Origin: Amycolatopsis sp. DSM 110486
GTDB taxonomy: Bacteria; Actinomycetota; Actinomycetes; Mycobacteriales; Pseudonocardiaceae
Assembly: GCF_019468465.1 (NCBI RefSeq)
Contig: NZ_CP080519.1
Coordinates: 5,846,001-5,910,000, forward strand
DNA: 64,000 nt
Reading direction: 5' to 3'
The translations under genes were made by a program, and so were the position numbers. Positions 8,535 through 18,413 of the stretch are shown here, one piece after another; the stretch's first letter is position 1; every line of letters starts with the position of its first letter. Under the pieces are notes generated by a model. It ran no database searches, was not told the origin of the DNA, and saw only the letters and a program-made list of their open reading frames with translations.

Positions 8535-9758
8535 GTGCTCGCCTACATCATCGGGGTGGTGCTGTTCGCCCTGGGCATCTGCATCTCCGTCGCGCTGCAC
8601 GAGGCCGGCCACATGGTCACGGCCAAGATGTTCGGCATGAAGGTCCGCCGGTACTTCATCGGCTTCGGGCCCACCATCTTCTCGTTCCGCCGCGGCGAGA
8701 CCGAGTACGGCGCGAAGTGGATCCCGCTCGGCGGGTTCTGCGACATCGCCGGCATGACAGCGCTCGACGAGGTGACCCCGGACGAGGCGCCGCGCGCAAT
8801 GTGGCGGTTCAAGACGTGGAAGCGCACCGTCGTGATGTCGGCGGGCTCGATCACGCACTTCATCCTCGGCTTCATCGTGCTCTACCTGATGTCGATCACG
8901 ATGGGCCTGCCGAACATCGCGGCCGCGTCGGAGCCGGTGCAGCCGGTCATCCAGAGCACGTCGTGCGCCCGCCCGGCCACCACCACGCAGCAGTTGAGCG
9001 ACACCTCGTGCCCGCCCGGCGCGCCGACGCCGGCGGCGACGGCCGGGATCAAGGCGGGCGACAAGATCGTCTCCGTGGCGGGCAAGCCCACCGCGAGCTG
9101 GACCGACGTGCTGCAGGTCGTGCAGGCCGCGAAGGGCCCCACGCCGATCTCCGTGCAGCGCGGCGACAAGACCGTGAACCTGGTCGTGGACATCCCGCGC
9201 GTGCAGCGGATGGGTACCGACGGCAAGGTGCACGAGGTCGGCATGATGGGCGCCTCCACCGTGATCCCGCCCGCGTACCTGCACTACAACGGCCTCACCG
9301 GCATCGGCGCCACGTTCTCGTTCACCGGCGACATGTTCGCCCAGACCGCGCAGCGCCTCGTGGAGTTCCCTGAGCGCATCCCGGCCGTGGTCAGCGCGAT
9401 CTTCGGCGGCGAGCGCGACCCGAACACCCCGGTCAGCGTCGTCGGCGCGAGCCGGATCGGCGGCGAGGCCGTGGAGCGGGGGCTGTGGCAGATCTTCTTC
9501 TTCCTGCTGGCCAGCCTTAACTTCTTCATCGGCGTGTTCAACCTGCTGCCGCTGCTGCCGCTGGACGGCGGGCACATCGCCGTCGTCTGGTACGAGAAGG
9601 TGCGCGACTGGCTGCGCGGCCTGCGCGGCAAGGCGGCGGGTGGACCGGTCGACTACACCAAGCTTTCGGCCGTCACGATGGTGCTCGTCGTCATCGGCGG
9701 CGGCATCACTCTACTGACGGTCACAGCGGACATCGTGAACCCGATTCGCTTGCAGTAA
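8535..9758 (+). CDS. rseP: Site-2 RIP metalloprotease (RseP/Rip1)
   Basis: A membrane-embedded zinc protease that cleaves substrates within the bilayer. In mycobacteria the ortholog Rip1 cuts anti-sigma factors and controls envelope composition. The 407-residue protein has HEAGH at residues 22-26 in the first helix, a PDZ domain near residues 160-245 (TAGIKAGDKIVSVAGKPT), and the C-terminal zinc-ligand motif NLLPLLPLDGGH. The GTG start is three bases after the dxr stop, indicating translational coupling. A region between helix 2 and the PDZ contains several cysteines (SCARPATTT, TSCPPG). Neighbours dxr and ispG are conserved in actinobacteria. Confidence 0.95.
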   Translation: MLAYIIGVVLFALGICISVALHEAGHMVTAKMFGMKVRRYFIGFGPTIFSFRRGETEYGAKWIPLGGFCDIAGMTALDEVTPDEAPRAMWRFKTWKRTVVMSAGSITHFILGFIVLYLMSITMGLPNIAAASEPVQPVIQSTSCARPATTTQQLSDTSCPPGAPTPAATAGIKAGDKIVSVAGKPTASWTDVLQVVQAAKGPTPISVQRGDKTVNLVVDIPRVQRMGTDGKVHEVGMMGASTVIPPAYLHYNGLTGIGATFSFTGDMFAQTAQRLVEFPERIPAVVSAIFGGERDPNTPVSVVGASRIGGEAVERGLWQIFFFLLASLNFFIGVFNLLPLLPLDGGHIAVVWYEKVRDWLRGLRGKAAGGPVDYTKLSAVTMVLVVIGGGITLLTVTADIVNPIRLQ

Positions 9759-9763
9759 CCGGT

Positions 9764-9795
9764 CCCACCGGTCGGGTCACTACCCGGCCGGTGGG
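9764..9795 (+). terminator. Hairpin between rseP and ispG
   Basis: A 13-bp interrupted stem (CCCACCGG at 9764-9771 with CCGGTGGG at 9788-9795; inner CGGGT with ACCCG around a CACT loop). There is no T-run. It may end the dxr-rseP transcript or act as a processing site before the separate ispG promoter. Confidence 0.5.
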
Positions 9796-9839
9796 CCCCC
9801 GACCGGGGGTAACGCTGCTCACCGTGACGGTTGACTTCG

Positions 9840-9870
9840 TTGAAGCAGGGCCGGATGGAGTAGGTAGGCT
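9840..9870 (+). promoter_or_regulatory. Probable leaderless promoter of ispG
   Basis: TTGAAG (9840-9845), 19-bp spacer and TAGGCT (9865-9870), six bases before the GTG start. There is no ribosome-binding site, so transcription probably begins at or next to the start codon. Confidence 0.6.
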
Positions 9871-9876
9871 GAGGAC

Positions 9877-11028
<1,152 letters not shown>

Positions 11029-11044
11029 GTTTTCGGCTTTTGTG

Positions 11045-11079
11045 AAACCGGCCCCGCCTTTGTCGCGGGGCCGGTTTTT
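11045..11079. terminator. Rho-independent terminator after ispG
   Basis: Perfect 13-bp inverted repeat (11045-11057 with 11065-11077) with a seven-base loop, ending in a run of T on the plus strand and A-rich on the other side. It can also serve the convergent gene ending at 11079. Confidence 0.9.
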
Positions 11080-11333
11080 CAGCCCTGCAGATGGTGCTGG
11101 GCGGCGTCCTTGATCTGCATGCGCACGTTCTCCAGGGCCGCGGCGACCTCGTCGATCTGCTGGCTGGCCAGCTGGATCGCGCCCTGGATGGACGTGGCGG
11201 TGGACGTCTCGCCGAGCAGCCCGAGCACCTGCGACTGGAGGTCCTCCAGCTCGCCCTTCGTCGCGAGGGCGATGCCGGTGGGCACCGAGTCGGCCAGCAG
11301 TTCGAGCTGCTGGGCCTGCTCCTGGATCGTCAC
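11079..11333 (-). CDS. Small helical hypothetical protein, 84 aa
   Basis: I cannot assign a family. The protein is almost entirely predicted helix with heptad-like spacing (IQEQAQQLELLADSV, ELEDLQSQVLGLLGET, ASQQIDEVAAALENVRMQI), suggesting a small coiled-coil or helical-hairpin protein. It lacks Cys and Trp and has no WXG motif, so it is not an obvious Esx protein. GTG at 11333 is used; AAAGGA and GGGAG lie just upstream. It is divergent from the AraC regulator and convergent with ispG. It could be a partner-binding or scaffold protein, but the sequence gives no direct evidence. Confidence 0.55.
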   Translation of the reverse strand: MTIQEQAQQLELLADSVPTGIALATKGELEDLQSQVLGLLGETSTATSIQGAIQLASQQIDEVAAALENVRMQIKDAAQHHLQG

Positions 11334-11396
11334 TCCCGCGTCCTTTCTCCGGTGGCCCCCGCTGTCCGTGGTAGCAGAAACCGGTGCTTCGCGGCC

Positions 11397-11402
11397 TACG
11401 CT
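11397..11402 (+). promoter_or_regulatory. Leaderless -10 element of the AraC regulator gene
   Basis: TACGCT, six bases before the GTG at 11409, with no ribosome-binding site. Confidence 0.5.
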
Positions 11403-11408
11403 GGTCAG

Positions 11409-12233
11409 GTGAGTCACAGCTGGGCCACCCGCTTGCCGCACCCGGTGCTGCGGCCGCTGGTCACGCGCTACATCGGCTACGCCCAGGACGACGTCACGTT
11501 GTCGGTTCATCGCGGCCTGCCGTCCCGGCACGTGACGCTGATCATCAGCCTGGAACAGCCGATCCGCTTCGCCGGCCTGCCCGGCGAGGGCACCCTGCAG
11601 GCCCTGGTCGGCGGGTTGCACACCTCACCCGCGCTCATCACGCAGGACCGGGTGCAGCGGGGCCTGCACGTGGAGCTGGACCCGCTGGGCGTGCGTTCCC
11701 TGCTCGGCGTGACGGCGGCTGAGCTGAGCGGGCGGGTTGTGGACCTCGCCGAGTTCGGCCGGCCGTGGGCGCTGTTGCCTTCGCGTCTTTTCGAAGCTGC
11801 GGATTGGCCTTCCCGGTTTGCCGTGCTGGACGAGGTGCTGGCTTCTTCGGCTGCTTCGGCGCCCCCTCCGGCTCCTGAGCTGGGGGAGGCTTGGCGGCTT
11901 CTGCGGGTGCGTTCGGGCGGTGTGCGGGTGACGGACCTGGCTTCTTCGGTCGGCTGGAGCCGGCGGCATTTCGGTGAGCGCTTCCGCGCGGAGGTCGGCC
12001 TGGCCCCGAAGCAGGTGGCGCGGGTGTTGCGCTTCGAACGCGCCGGTCGTCTGTTGCGAGCGGGTTCGCCGGACCTGGCCTCGGTGGCTGTCGAGGCCGG
12101 CTACTACGACCAGGCGCACCTGTCGAACGAGTGGCGGGCGTTGGCGGGATGCTCGCCGCGGACGTGGATCGCTGAGGAGCTCCCGTTCCTCCAAGACGAC
12201 TCGGCGCCCCCGGAACCAGACTCGGGGGCATGA
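11409..12233 (+). CDS. AraC-family transcriptional regulator
   Basis: A 274-residue regulator. The N-terminal half (roughly residues 1-150) is a cupin-like sensing domain (HVTLIISLEQPIRFAG, VQRGLHVELDPLGVRSLLG). The C-terminal two-HTH AraC domain shows VRVTDLASSVGWSRRHFGERFRAEVGLAPKQVARVLRFERA and PDLASVAVEAGYYDQAHLSNEWRALAGCSPRTW. The layout resembles actinobacterial AraC proteins that carry a DUF6597-type N-terminal region. Its stop codon overlaps the start of a VOC protein gene (ATGA), so the two are translationally coupled. Control of the VOC gene or of itself is likely but inferred. Confidence 0.88.
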   Translation: MSHSWATRLPHPVLRPLVTRYIGYAQDDVTLSVHRGLPSRHVTLIISLEQPIRFAGLPGEGTLQALVGGLHTSPALITQDRVQRGLHVELDPLGVRSLLGVTAAELSGRVVDLAEFGRPWALLPSRLFEAADWPSRFAVLDEVLASSAASAPPPAPELGEAWRLLRVRSGGVRVTDLASSVGWSRRHFGERFRAEVGLAPKQVARVLRFERAGRLLRAGSPDLASVAVEAGYYDQAHLSNEWRALAGCSPRTWIAEELPFLQDDSAPPEPDSGA

Positions 12234-12628
12234 CACCTCAACCGACAGTCTGGCCCGCCCTTCGCTACGACGACGCCCCCGCGGCCGTGCGCTTCCTCGT
12301 CGACGTCCTCGGCTTCGAGGAAACGCTGGTGGTCCCCGGCGGCGCCGAGCGCGCCATCGGCCACGCCGAGCTCCGCTGGCCCGAAGGCGGCGCCGTGATG
12401 CTCGGCAGCACCGGCGGCCCCGCCGACGAGGTCCACGACGCCATGAAACCGGGCACCGGCGCGGTCTACGTCGTCTCCGACCACGTGGACGCCATCCACG
12501 CCCGCGTGCGCGCCGCCGGCGCCGACATCACCCTCGACCTGCACGACACCGACTACGGCTCGCACACCTTCAGCCTGCGCGACCCGGAGGGCAACAGCTG
12601 GACGATCGGCACCTACCGGGGAGCGTGA
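12230..12628 (+). CDS. VOC (glyoxalase/bleomycin-resistance) family protein
   Basis: A 132-residue vicinal-oxygen-chelate fold protein. It has the beta-alpha repeat layout: WPALRYDDAPAAVRFLVDVLGFEETLVV in the first half and GTGAVYVVSDHVDAIHARVRAAGADITLDLHDTDYGSHTFSLRDPEGNSWTIGTY in the second. The segment FSLRDPEGN is the usual metal-ligand strand, though Asp or Glu is needed at exact positions that I cannot confirm. Members include glyoxalases, dioxygenases and antibiotic-binding proteins. The coupling with an AraC regulator suggests an inducible function. The substrate is unknown. Confidence 0.85.
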   Translation: MTPQPTVWPALRYDDAPAAVRFLVDVLGFEETLVVPGGAERAIGHAELRWPEGGAVMLGSTGGPADEVHDAMKPGTGAVYVVSDHVDAIHARVRAAGADITLDLHDTDYGSHTFSLRDPEGNSWTIGTYRGA

Positions 12629-12637
12629 GGCGGGCGC

Positions 12638-12844
12638 CTACTGAACCGGTCGTTCGAAGGTCACCAAGAGCCCTTCCACGGAGCCGGGGCCGACGCGGCC
12701 CTTCACGTCGGCGGAGGTGATGGTCTTGAGCTGCCAGCCGTCGGCGGCATGGTCGTTGAGGACCTTCTCGAGCCGGTCACCGGACATTTTGCCGCCCATG
12801 AGCTTCTCGCGGAGTTCGACGACCTTGTACGTGTAGCGCTGCAT
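12638..12844 (-). CDS. DUF4177 small protein
   Basis: A 68-residue protein matching the DUF4177 pattern: MQRYTYKVVELREKLMGGKMSGDRLEKVLNDHAADGWQLKTI. The family layout is a short strand, a helix with LNxxAxxGWxL, and a closing strand (EGLLVTFERP). ATG at 12844 is used because it begins the conserved domain; an in-frame ATG 24 bases upstream (12868) is also possible, and neither has a strong ribosome-binding site. The function of the family is unknown. Confidence 0.75.
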   Translation of the reverse strand: MQRYTYKVVELREKLMGGKMSGDRLEKVLNDHAADGWQLKTITSADVKGRVGPGSVEGLLVTFERPVQ

Positions 12845-12924
12845 GTGTCCGATTGTGCCGTTCATCTGAGCGTGTCGGTGGGCTTGCGTTCCGTTCATCC
12901 GCGTCATCTGGCACTCTGGACACT

Positions 12925-13779
12925 GTGTTGCGGCTTGCAGGTGCACGGCTGCTCGACGATCGGGACTACCCAGCGGTGCGCGCCGCGCTGGCCGCCGACC
13001 CGGTGAGCAGCTGCATGGTCAGCGCCAGGGTCGAGGCCGCGGGCCTCGACCCTTGGCGGCTCGGTGGCGAGCTCTGGGCCGCCGACGGCCGCCCGGGGCG
13101 GTCCACGCGGTTCCAGGGGTTGTGTTTTGCCGGCCCGAACCTGATTCCGTTGCGCGGCAACGCGTCGGCCTTGCGGTCGTTCGCGGACCGGGCGTTGCGC
13201 AGGCAGCGCACGTGCTCGTCGCTCGTCGGGCCTGCCGAGCAGGTGCTGGGGTTGTGGGACGAGCTTTCGAGCGAGTGGGGGCCCGCGCGCGAAGTGCGGG
13301 GAGACCAGCCGCTGATGGCGCTCGACGGCAGCCCGCACGTCAAAGCCGACCCGCATGTGCGCGCGGTGCGGCCGGACGAGCTCGACCGCTATCTGCCCGC
13401 AGCCGTGGCGATGTTCATCGAGGAGGTGGGCGTCGACCCGCGCAGTGGCGACGGCGGCGCCAGCTACCGCGCCCGCGTGAGCGAGCTGATCGCCACCGGA
13501 CGGGCGTTCGCCCGGTTCGAAGACGGTGAGGTCGTGTTCAAGGCCGAGATCGGCGCGATGTCGGCCGGCGTCGGCCAGATCCAAGGCGTGTGGGTGCACC
13601 CGGCGCGCCGCAGCGGCGGCCTCGGCACCGCGGGCACGGCCGCGGTCGTCAACCGGCTCGTGCACGGCCTCGGCCGCACCGCGAGCCTCTACGTGAACGC
13701 GTTCAACGCACCCGCGCTCGCCGCGTACCGCCGGATCGGGTTCCAGCAGGTCGGCCAGTACGCGACCGTCCTGTTCTGA
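12925..13779 (+). CDS. DUF4081 plus GNAT acetyltransferase (Rv2867c-like)
   Basis: A 284-residue two-part protein. The N-terminal DUF4081 region spans about residues 1-140 (LLDDRDYPAVRAALAADPVSSCMVSARVE, GPNLIPLRGN, CSSLVGPAEQVLGLWDEL). The C-terminal GNAT domain has the acetyl-CoA loop region IQGVWVHPARRSGGLGTAGTAAVV and ends YVNAFNAPALAAYRRIGFQQVG. The M. tuberculosis counterpart lies directly beside gcpE/ispG, as here apart from three intervening genes. The acceptor is unknown. The start is GTG; CACTCT seven bases upstream could be a weak -10 for a leaderless message. Confidence 0.87.
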   Translation: MLRLAGARLLDDRDYPAVRAALAADPVSSCMVSARVEAAGLDPWRLGGELWAADGRPGRSTRFQGLCFAGPNLIPLRGNASALRSFADRALRRQRTCSSLVGPAEQVLGLWDELSSEWGPAREVRGDQPLMALDGSPHVKADPHVRAVRPDELDRYLPAAVAMFIEEVGVDPRSGDGGASYRARVSELIATGRAFARFEDGEVVFKAEIGAMSAGVGQIQGVWVHPARRSGGLGTAGTAAVVNRLVHGLGRTASLYVNAFNAPALAAYRRIGFQQVGQYATVLF

Positions 13780-13848
13780 ACCTGATTCGCCCTTCCGGGT
13801 CGGCGTTTCGGCCCCGGACCCGCCCGCCGGGCTGGTTCGATCCGACGC

Positions 13849-15672
13849 ATGGCACCTGGTCGGCACCCGCACCGTCGACACCGCGCAGCGGCCCTGACCG
13901 CCGCCGTCGCGACCGTCCTGCCGCTCGCCGGCTGCGGCCTGTTCTCGTCCGACGGCCCGGAAGACACGCTCGCCGCCTTCCTCACCGCCGTCAGCTCTGG
14001 TGACGTCGCCGGGGCCGCCGCGCGCACCGACTCGCCCGACGCCGCGAAGACCCTGCTCACCCAGGTCCGCGCCGCGCTCAAGCCCGAGTCGATCGAGGCG
14101 ACCGGCGAGACGGTGAAGCAGTCGGGCGACAACGCCACCGGCGGCTACCGCCTCACCTGGCACCTCCCGAAGGGCCGCAGCTGGAGCTACACCTCCGACG
14201 CGCAGCTGCGCTCGGCCGAGGACGGCTGGCAGGTGCACTGGCAGCCCACCGTCGTGCACCCGCAGCTGGCGCCGTCGCAGAGCATCGCGATCGTGCCCGA
14301 TCCGGCCGCGCCCGCGCCGGTCCTCGACCGCGACGGCTTCCCCCTGCTGCGCCCGCAGACCGTGATCGGCGTCGTCGTGGACCCGGCGAAGACCGGCAAC
14401 ACCACGGCCGTCGCCAGCAAGCTCGGCTCGGCGCTGCACCGCTTCGAGCCCACGGTGACCGGCCGCTCCGTGCTCGACGGCATCAAGGCCACCAAACCCG
14501 GCGCCTCCTACCCCGTGCTTTCCTTGCGCGACACCGACTACGAGCAAGTCAAGCCCACCATCTACGACCTGCCCGGCGTCCGCTTCACGAGCCAGGAACG
14601 CCTCCTGCCCGACGACCGCGACACCGGCCGCCAGATCCTGCCCGCCCTGCGCTCGATGGTCGAACAGCAAGCCGCGGGCGGCGCGGGCTGGCGGATCGTC
14701 TCGCTCGACGTCACCGGCAGCGAGGCCAGCGAGCTCTACGCCGTGCCGCCCAAGGACTCGCCGGCCGTCACGAGCACGCTCAGCACCCACGTCCAGACCG
14801 CCGCCGAGAAGGCCCTCGCACCGGTGAAGACCGCCGCCGCCATCGTGGCGCTGCAGCCGTCGACCGGGCAGCTGCTGGCGGTCGCGCAGAACGAGCCCGC
14901 GGACGAGCAGGGACCGCTCGCGCTCACCGGCCGCTTCCCGCCGGGGTCGACGTTCAAGATCGTCACCGCGACGGCCGCGCTCACGGCCGGCCGCGTGAAG
15001 GTCGACTCGCCGGTCGCCTGCCCGGGCACGGTGACGTTCGCCGGCCGCGTGGTGCCCAACGAAGGCCGGTTCGACCTGGGCACGGTGCCGCTGGCGAGGG
15101 CGTTCGCCCAGTCGTGCAACACGACGTTCGCCCAGCTTTCGGCCGACCTCTCGCCGACGGCGCTCACCGACGCCGCGCGCTCGCTCGGCATCGGCGCCGA
15201 CTTCGTGATCCCCGGCCTCACGACCGTCACCGGGTCCGCGCCGCAGGCCGATTCCGTGGTGCAGCGCGCGGAGAACGGGTTCGGGCAGGGGACCGTGGTC
15301 ACGAGCCCCTTCGGGATGGCGCTCGCCGCCGCGGCCGTGCAGTCGGGAAAGGTCCCCTCGCCGTCGCTGGTGCGCGGCCGGCCCGCCAAGGTGAGCGGTC
15401 TCGGCCCGGCGCCGCGGCCGGACGTGCTGGACGCCGTGCGCTCGATGATGCGCGACGTCGTCACCACCGGCACGGCCACCGCCCTGCGCGACCTGCCGGA
15501 CGTGCGCGGGAAGACCGGCACGGCCCAGTTCGGCGACGGCACGCACTCCCACGGCTGGTTCGTCGGCTACCAGGGCGACCTGGCGTTCGCGGTGCTGCTC
15601 ACCGACGCCGGCTCGTCGAAACCGGCCGTCGACGCCGCTCACCGGTTCCTCGCGGGCGTGGCCGCGAAGTGA
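13849..15672 (+). CDS. Penicillin-binding lipoprotein transpeptidase (Rv2864c-like, class B type)
   Basis: A 607-residue exported transpeptidase. A short basic N-terminus and hydrophobic stretch end in a lipobox (LPLAGC). An NTF2-like MecA N-terminal domain follows (GPEDTLAAFLTAVSSGDVAGAAART, residues about 35-150). A PBP dimer-type linker comes next, then the transpeptidase with SxxK (STFK, Ser367/Lys370), SxN (SCN, 422-424) and KTG (KTGTA, 555-557). It cross-links or modifies peptidoglycan outside the membrane. The architecture matches PBP2a-like and mycobacterial PBP-lipo proteins, which can have low beta-lactam affinity. It sits between the DUF4081-GNAT gene and map as in mycobacteria. 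Confidence 0.93.
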   Translation: MAPGRHPHRRHRAAALTAAVATVLPLAGCGLFSSDGPEDTLAAFLTAVSSGDVAGAAARTDSPDAAKTLLTQVRAALKPESIEATGETVKQSGDNATGGYRLTWHLPKGRSWSYTSDAQLRSAEDGWQVHWQPTVVHPQLAPSQSIAIVPDPAAPAPVLDRDGFPLLRPQTVIGVVVDPAKTGNTTAVASKLGSALHRFEPTVTGRSVLDGIKATKPGASYPVLSLRDTDYEQVKPTIYDLPGVRFTSQERLLPDDRDTGRQILPALRSMVEQQAAGGAGWRIVSLDVTGSEASELYAVPPKDSPAVTSTLSTHVQTAAEKALAPVKTAAAIVALQPSTGQLLAVAQNEPADEQGPLALTGRFPPGSTFKIVTATAALTAGRVKVDSPVACPGTVTFAGRVVPNEGRFDLGTVPLARAFAQSCNTTFAQLSADLSPTALTDAARSLGIGADFVIPGLTTVTGSAPQADSVVQRAENGFGQGTVVTSPFGMALAAAAVQSGKVPSPSLVRGRPAKVSGLGPAPRPDVLDAVRSMMRDVVTTGTATALRDLPDVRGKTGTAQFGDGTHSHGWFVGYQGDLAFAVLLTDAGSSKPAVDAAHRFLAGVAAK

Positions 15673-15677
15673 CGTCG

Positions 15678-15683
15678 TAGTCT
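15678..15683 (+). promoter_or_regulatory. Probable -10 element of map
   Basis: TAGTCT lies seven bases before the ATG of map. The intervening GGAGGG could alternatively be a ribosome-binding site for a read-through transcript. Confidence 0.45.
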
Positions 15684-15690
15684 GGAGGGC

Positions 15691-16548
15691 ATGTCCGTTC
15701 GTGCCCCGTTGAAGCCCGGCGTCCAGACTCCGCGCCGCGCCGTTCCCGCAGACATCGCCCGCCCCGAGTACGTCGACCGGCCGGCGCCGAAGCGAGACAC
15801 CGGCAACGGCGTGCGCACGCCCGAGGTGATCGAGGCGATGCGCGTGGCGTCGAGGATCGCCGCGCAGGCGCTCGAGGAGGGCGGCAAGGCCGTCAAGCCC
15901 GGCGCGACCACCGACGACATCGACAGGGTCGTGCACGAGTTCCTGCTCGACCACCACGCCTACCCGTCGACGCTGGGCTACCGCGCCTTCCCGAAGTCGT
16001 GCTGCACCTCGCTCAACGAGGTGATCTGCCACGGCATCCCCGACTCGACCCTGATCGAGGACGGCGACATCTGCAACATCGACGTCACCGCTTTTATCGG
16101 CAGCGTCCACGGCGACTGCAACGCCACCTTCCTCGCCGGCGACGTCTCCGAGGAGGCGAAGCTGCTCGTCGAGCGCACGCGCGAAGCCACGGCGCGCGCG
16201 ATCAAGGCGGTGCGCCCCGGGCGGCAGCTGAACGTGATCGGCCGCGTGATCGAGGCGTACGCGAAGCGCTTCGACTACGGCGTGGTCCGCGACTTCACCG
16301 GCCACGGCGTCGGCCCGGCGTTCCACACCGCGCCGACGGTGCTGCACTACGAGGAGCCCTCGGTCCACACGCTGATCGAAGAGGGCATGACCTTCACGAT
16401 CGAGCCGATGATCACCCTCGGCACCATCGACTACGACGTGTGGGACGACAACTGGACCGTGACCACGAAGGACAAGAAGTGGACGGCCCAGTTCGAGCAC
16501 ACCCTCGTGGTCACGGCCGACGGCGCGGAGATCCTCACGCTCCCGTGA
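15691..16548 (+). CDS. map: Type I methionine aminopeptidase
   Basis: A cytosolic metallopeptidase that removes the initiator methionine. The protein is 285 residues, including an N-terminal extension of about 40 residues with a Pro-rich segment as in mycobacterial MapB. All five metal ligands are visible: Asp131 and Asp142 ([14 protein letters not shown]), His205 (GHGVGPAFH), Glu238 (TIEPM) and Glu269 (FEHT). A substrate-side histidine lies in ICHGIPD. The gene ends 14 bp inside the end of the convergent SGNH hydrolase gene. It is part of the conserved dxr-to-mtr block. Confidence 0.96.
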   Translation: MSVRAPLKPGVQTPRRAVPADIARPEYVDRPAPKRDTGNGVRTPEVIEAMRVASRIAAQALEEGGKAVKPGATTDDIDRVVHEFLLDHHAYPSTLGYRAFPKSCCTSLNEVICHGIPDSTLIEDGDICNIDVTAFIGSVHGDCNATFLAGDVSEEAKLLVERTREATARAIKAVRPGRQLNVIGRVIEAYAKRFDYGVVRDFTGHGVGPAFHTAPTVLHYEEPSVHTLIEEGMTFTIEPMITLGTIDYDVWDDNWTVTTKDKKWTAQFEHTLVVTADGAEILTLP

Positions 16549-17506
16549 GGTGCGCGGTCCGGGCCAGCTGAGCCGGGTCGGCCTTGCTGCGCGGAGCCGG
16601 TGCCTTGGTGCCCTTCGCGGGCACGCCGAGCGCCTGGGCGATCAGCTTCGCCTCGGCCTCCATGCCGGAGCGGAACGGGTGGTAGGCGACGGCTTCGAAG
16701 AGGTTCGTGCTCTGGCCGTTGACCCATGCTTTGCCGCCGGCGCACGCGTCGTGGCCGAGGCTGGGGCTGTAAGTGTCGACGAAGTGCACGCCTTCGCTGC
16801 GCGCCGCTCCTTCGATGGCGGCGTTGAGCTTCTGCTCGATGCTGTCTGCCCACGCGTAGTCGCCGTCGGCGAACGGGATCACGCTCGGGCACGTGCCCGT
16901 GGGCGGCAGCAGGCGCGGGTAGCCGACGAGCACGATCGTCGCGGCGGGCGCGCGGTCCTTCACGCCTTGCACGACCTTCGCGACGTTGCGGCCGGTCGCC
17001 TGCACCGCGCCGGCCATGGTGTCGACGCCGTTCACGGTGTAGTGCGCCTGGCAGGGCGCACCGGTCGGGTCGTCGGCGCGCAGCGTCGGGCAGGTGCCGG
17101 TGAGGTCGCCGAAGACGCTGTCGTCGTTGCCGCCGATGCCGATGGTGACCAGGTCGGTGTCGGCGTGCAGCGCGTCGAACTGCGGCTGCTGTGTGGACAG
17201 CGGAATGCTCGGCGACGGCGTGACCTGCGGCTGCGTCATGTTCGACGTGTCGGCCGACGAGCAGCTGACGTCGGTGAACGCGCCGTCCGCGTCGTAGATC
17301 CCCAGCCGCGTCGCGAGCCAGGACGGGTAGTTGTTGTTCGAGCGGAAGCACCAGCTGGCCTGCTGCCACGGGATCAGCGGCCCGGCGGTGTACGAGTCGC
17401 CGAGGGCGACGTACTTGCGGAACGACGGAGTACTGGCGGCCGCGGCGGCGGCACCGGCGACCAGCCCGGCGACCACGAGCAACACGACAAGGGGCGAACG
17501 GCGCAC
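16535..17506 (-). CDS. Secreted SGNH/GDSL hydrolase
   Basis: A 323-residue exported esterase or lipase of the SGNH superfamily. A signal peptide ([25 protein letters not shown]) is followed by block I with the nucleophile ([11 protein letters not shown]), block III (TIGIGGNDD) and block V with the catalytic His (FEAVAYHPF). Paired cysteines in the mature part ([43 protein letters not shown]) suggest three disulfides, as in Streptomyces scabies-type lipases. The start at 17506 follows GAGAGG at eight bases. The natural ester is unknown. Its 3' end overlaps map by 14 bp. Confidence 0.9.
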   Translation of the reverse strand: MRRSPLVVLLVVAGLVAGAAAAAASTPSFRKYVALGDSYTAGPLIPWQQASWCFRSNNNYPSWLATRLGIYDADGAFTDVSCSSADTSNMTQPQVTPSPSIPLSTQQPQFDALHADTDLVTIGIGGNDDSVFGDLTGTCPTLRADDPTGAPCQAHYTVNGVDTMAGAVQATGRNVAKVVQGVKDRAPAATIVLVGYPRLLPPTGTCPSVIPFADGDYAWADSIEQKLNAAIEGAARSEGVHFVDTYSPSLGHDACAGGKAWVNGQSTNLFEAVAYHPFRSGMEAEAKLIAQALGVPAKGTKAPAPRSKADPAQLARTAHLTGA

Positions 17507-17674
17507 GGGCCTGACCTCTCCGTCCGACGGATGGTGATCAGACTTTCGCGTGGTCCGGACAAGTCCGCAACTTATGTGAGTCACTTTCACGTTCAAGAGT
17601 CCCGCGGGTGGGGGAGGCCCCTCGGCCGGGCCGGGAACCGGCGGTGACATCGGGGGAGCGGTGTCTAGGAGTCC

Positions 17675-18385
17675 CTAGTCCGCCGTTTGTCCGCTTTCCT
17701 CGGCCCGCGCCAGGATTTCGTCGAGGAAGTCGCCGGCCGCCTGGGCTGCGCGGGCCGGGTCGCGAGCTTCGATGGCGTCGACGATGGCGCGGTGCTGGGC
17801 GATCTCGGCGTGGTCCGGGTGGTCGTAGGTGGACGCGACACTGGCGGTGATCGCCTCCATCAGGCCGCGGTAGAGCTCGAACAGCAGGCCGTTGTGTCCA
17901 CATCGGACGATTTCGAGGTGGAACTCCGCGTCGGTGCGGGCGAAGTCGTCGACGCGGCCGTCGAGCTGGTCGGTGTCCCGCTGTTGCAGCAGCACGCGCA
18001 GACTCTCGACCTCGGTGTCGGTGCGGGCGGTGGCGGCCAGGCGCGCGCCTTCGACCTCCAGGGTGCGGCGGACCTGCAGGACCTCGCGCAGCTCGGTGCC
18101 GCACAGGCGCCTCAGTGCGCCGGAGACCTCGCTCGTGGCGCGGACGTACGTGCCGTCGCCCTGGCGGACTTCGAGGATGCCGGTGTGTGCGAGCGCGCGG
18201 ACAGCCTCGCGCACGGTGTTACGCCCGACGCCGAGCTGGGCGACCAGCGCGGGCTCGGTGGGGATGCGCTGTCCGACCGGCCATTCCCCCTGTGCGATCG
18301 CGTCGCGCAGCTGGTCGATGACCTGGTCGACCAGGCCCGCGCGCCGGGTGGTGGCGAGAGGCACAGGATTAATCCCTTCATCCAA
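17675..18385 (-). CDS. GntR/FadR-family transcriptional regulator (FCD domain)
   Basis: A 236-residue regulator with an N-terminal winged HTH (LVDQVIDQLRDAIAQGEWPVGQRIPTEPALVAQLGVGRNTVREAVRALAHTGILEVRQGDGTYV) and a C-terminal FCD ligand domain. FCD metal or ligand positions are suggested by FARTDAEFHLEIVRCGHN and HRAIVDAIEARDPARA. FadR-type regulators often sense carboxylates and repress adjacent transporters. It is divergent from a CynX-type exporter with only 28 bp between the starts, so joint control of both genes is very likely. A GGATG ribosome-binding site precedes the ATG. Confidence 0.9.
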   Translation of the reverse strand: MDEGINPVPLATTRRAGLVDQVIDQLRDAIAQGEWPVGQRIPTEPALVAQLGVGRNTVREAVRALAHTGILEVRQGDGTYVRATSEVSGALRRLCGTELREVLQVRRTLEVEGARLAATARTDTEVESLRVLLQQRDTDQLDGRVDDFARTDAEFHLEIVRCGHNGLLFELYRGLMEAITASVASTYDHPDHAEIAQHRAIVDAIEARDPARAAQAAGDFLDEILARAEESGQTAD

Positions 18386-18413
18386 TCATCCTATGTATGC
18401 GATAGTAGCGGAC
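18386..18413. promoter_or_regulatory. Divergent promoter region of the gntR and CynX-type genes
   Basis: The 28-bp gap holds GATAGT (18401-18406), seven bases before the GTG of the transporter, indicating a leaderless message. The partial palindrome ATCCTATG-TATGCGAT lies across it and is a candidate GntR operator. Confidence 0.5.

Noticed and set aside
7242..9575. A 777-codon frame on the minus strand over dxr and rseP
   Set aside because: Its product is low-complexity His/Arg/Asp-rich sequence with no motif, while the plus-strand genes are certain.
11079..11333. An Esx/WXG100-type secreted protein
   Set aside because: The protein is small and helical but has no WXG motif, and no type VII secretion genes are nearby.
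12904..16500. A 1198-codon open frame on the minus strand
   Set aside because: It lies antisense to the GNAT, penicillin-binding lipoprotein and map genes, whose products carry full catalytic motifs. Long antisense open frames are normal in DNA of this GC content.
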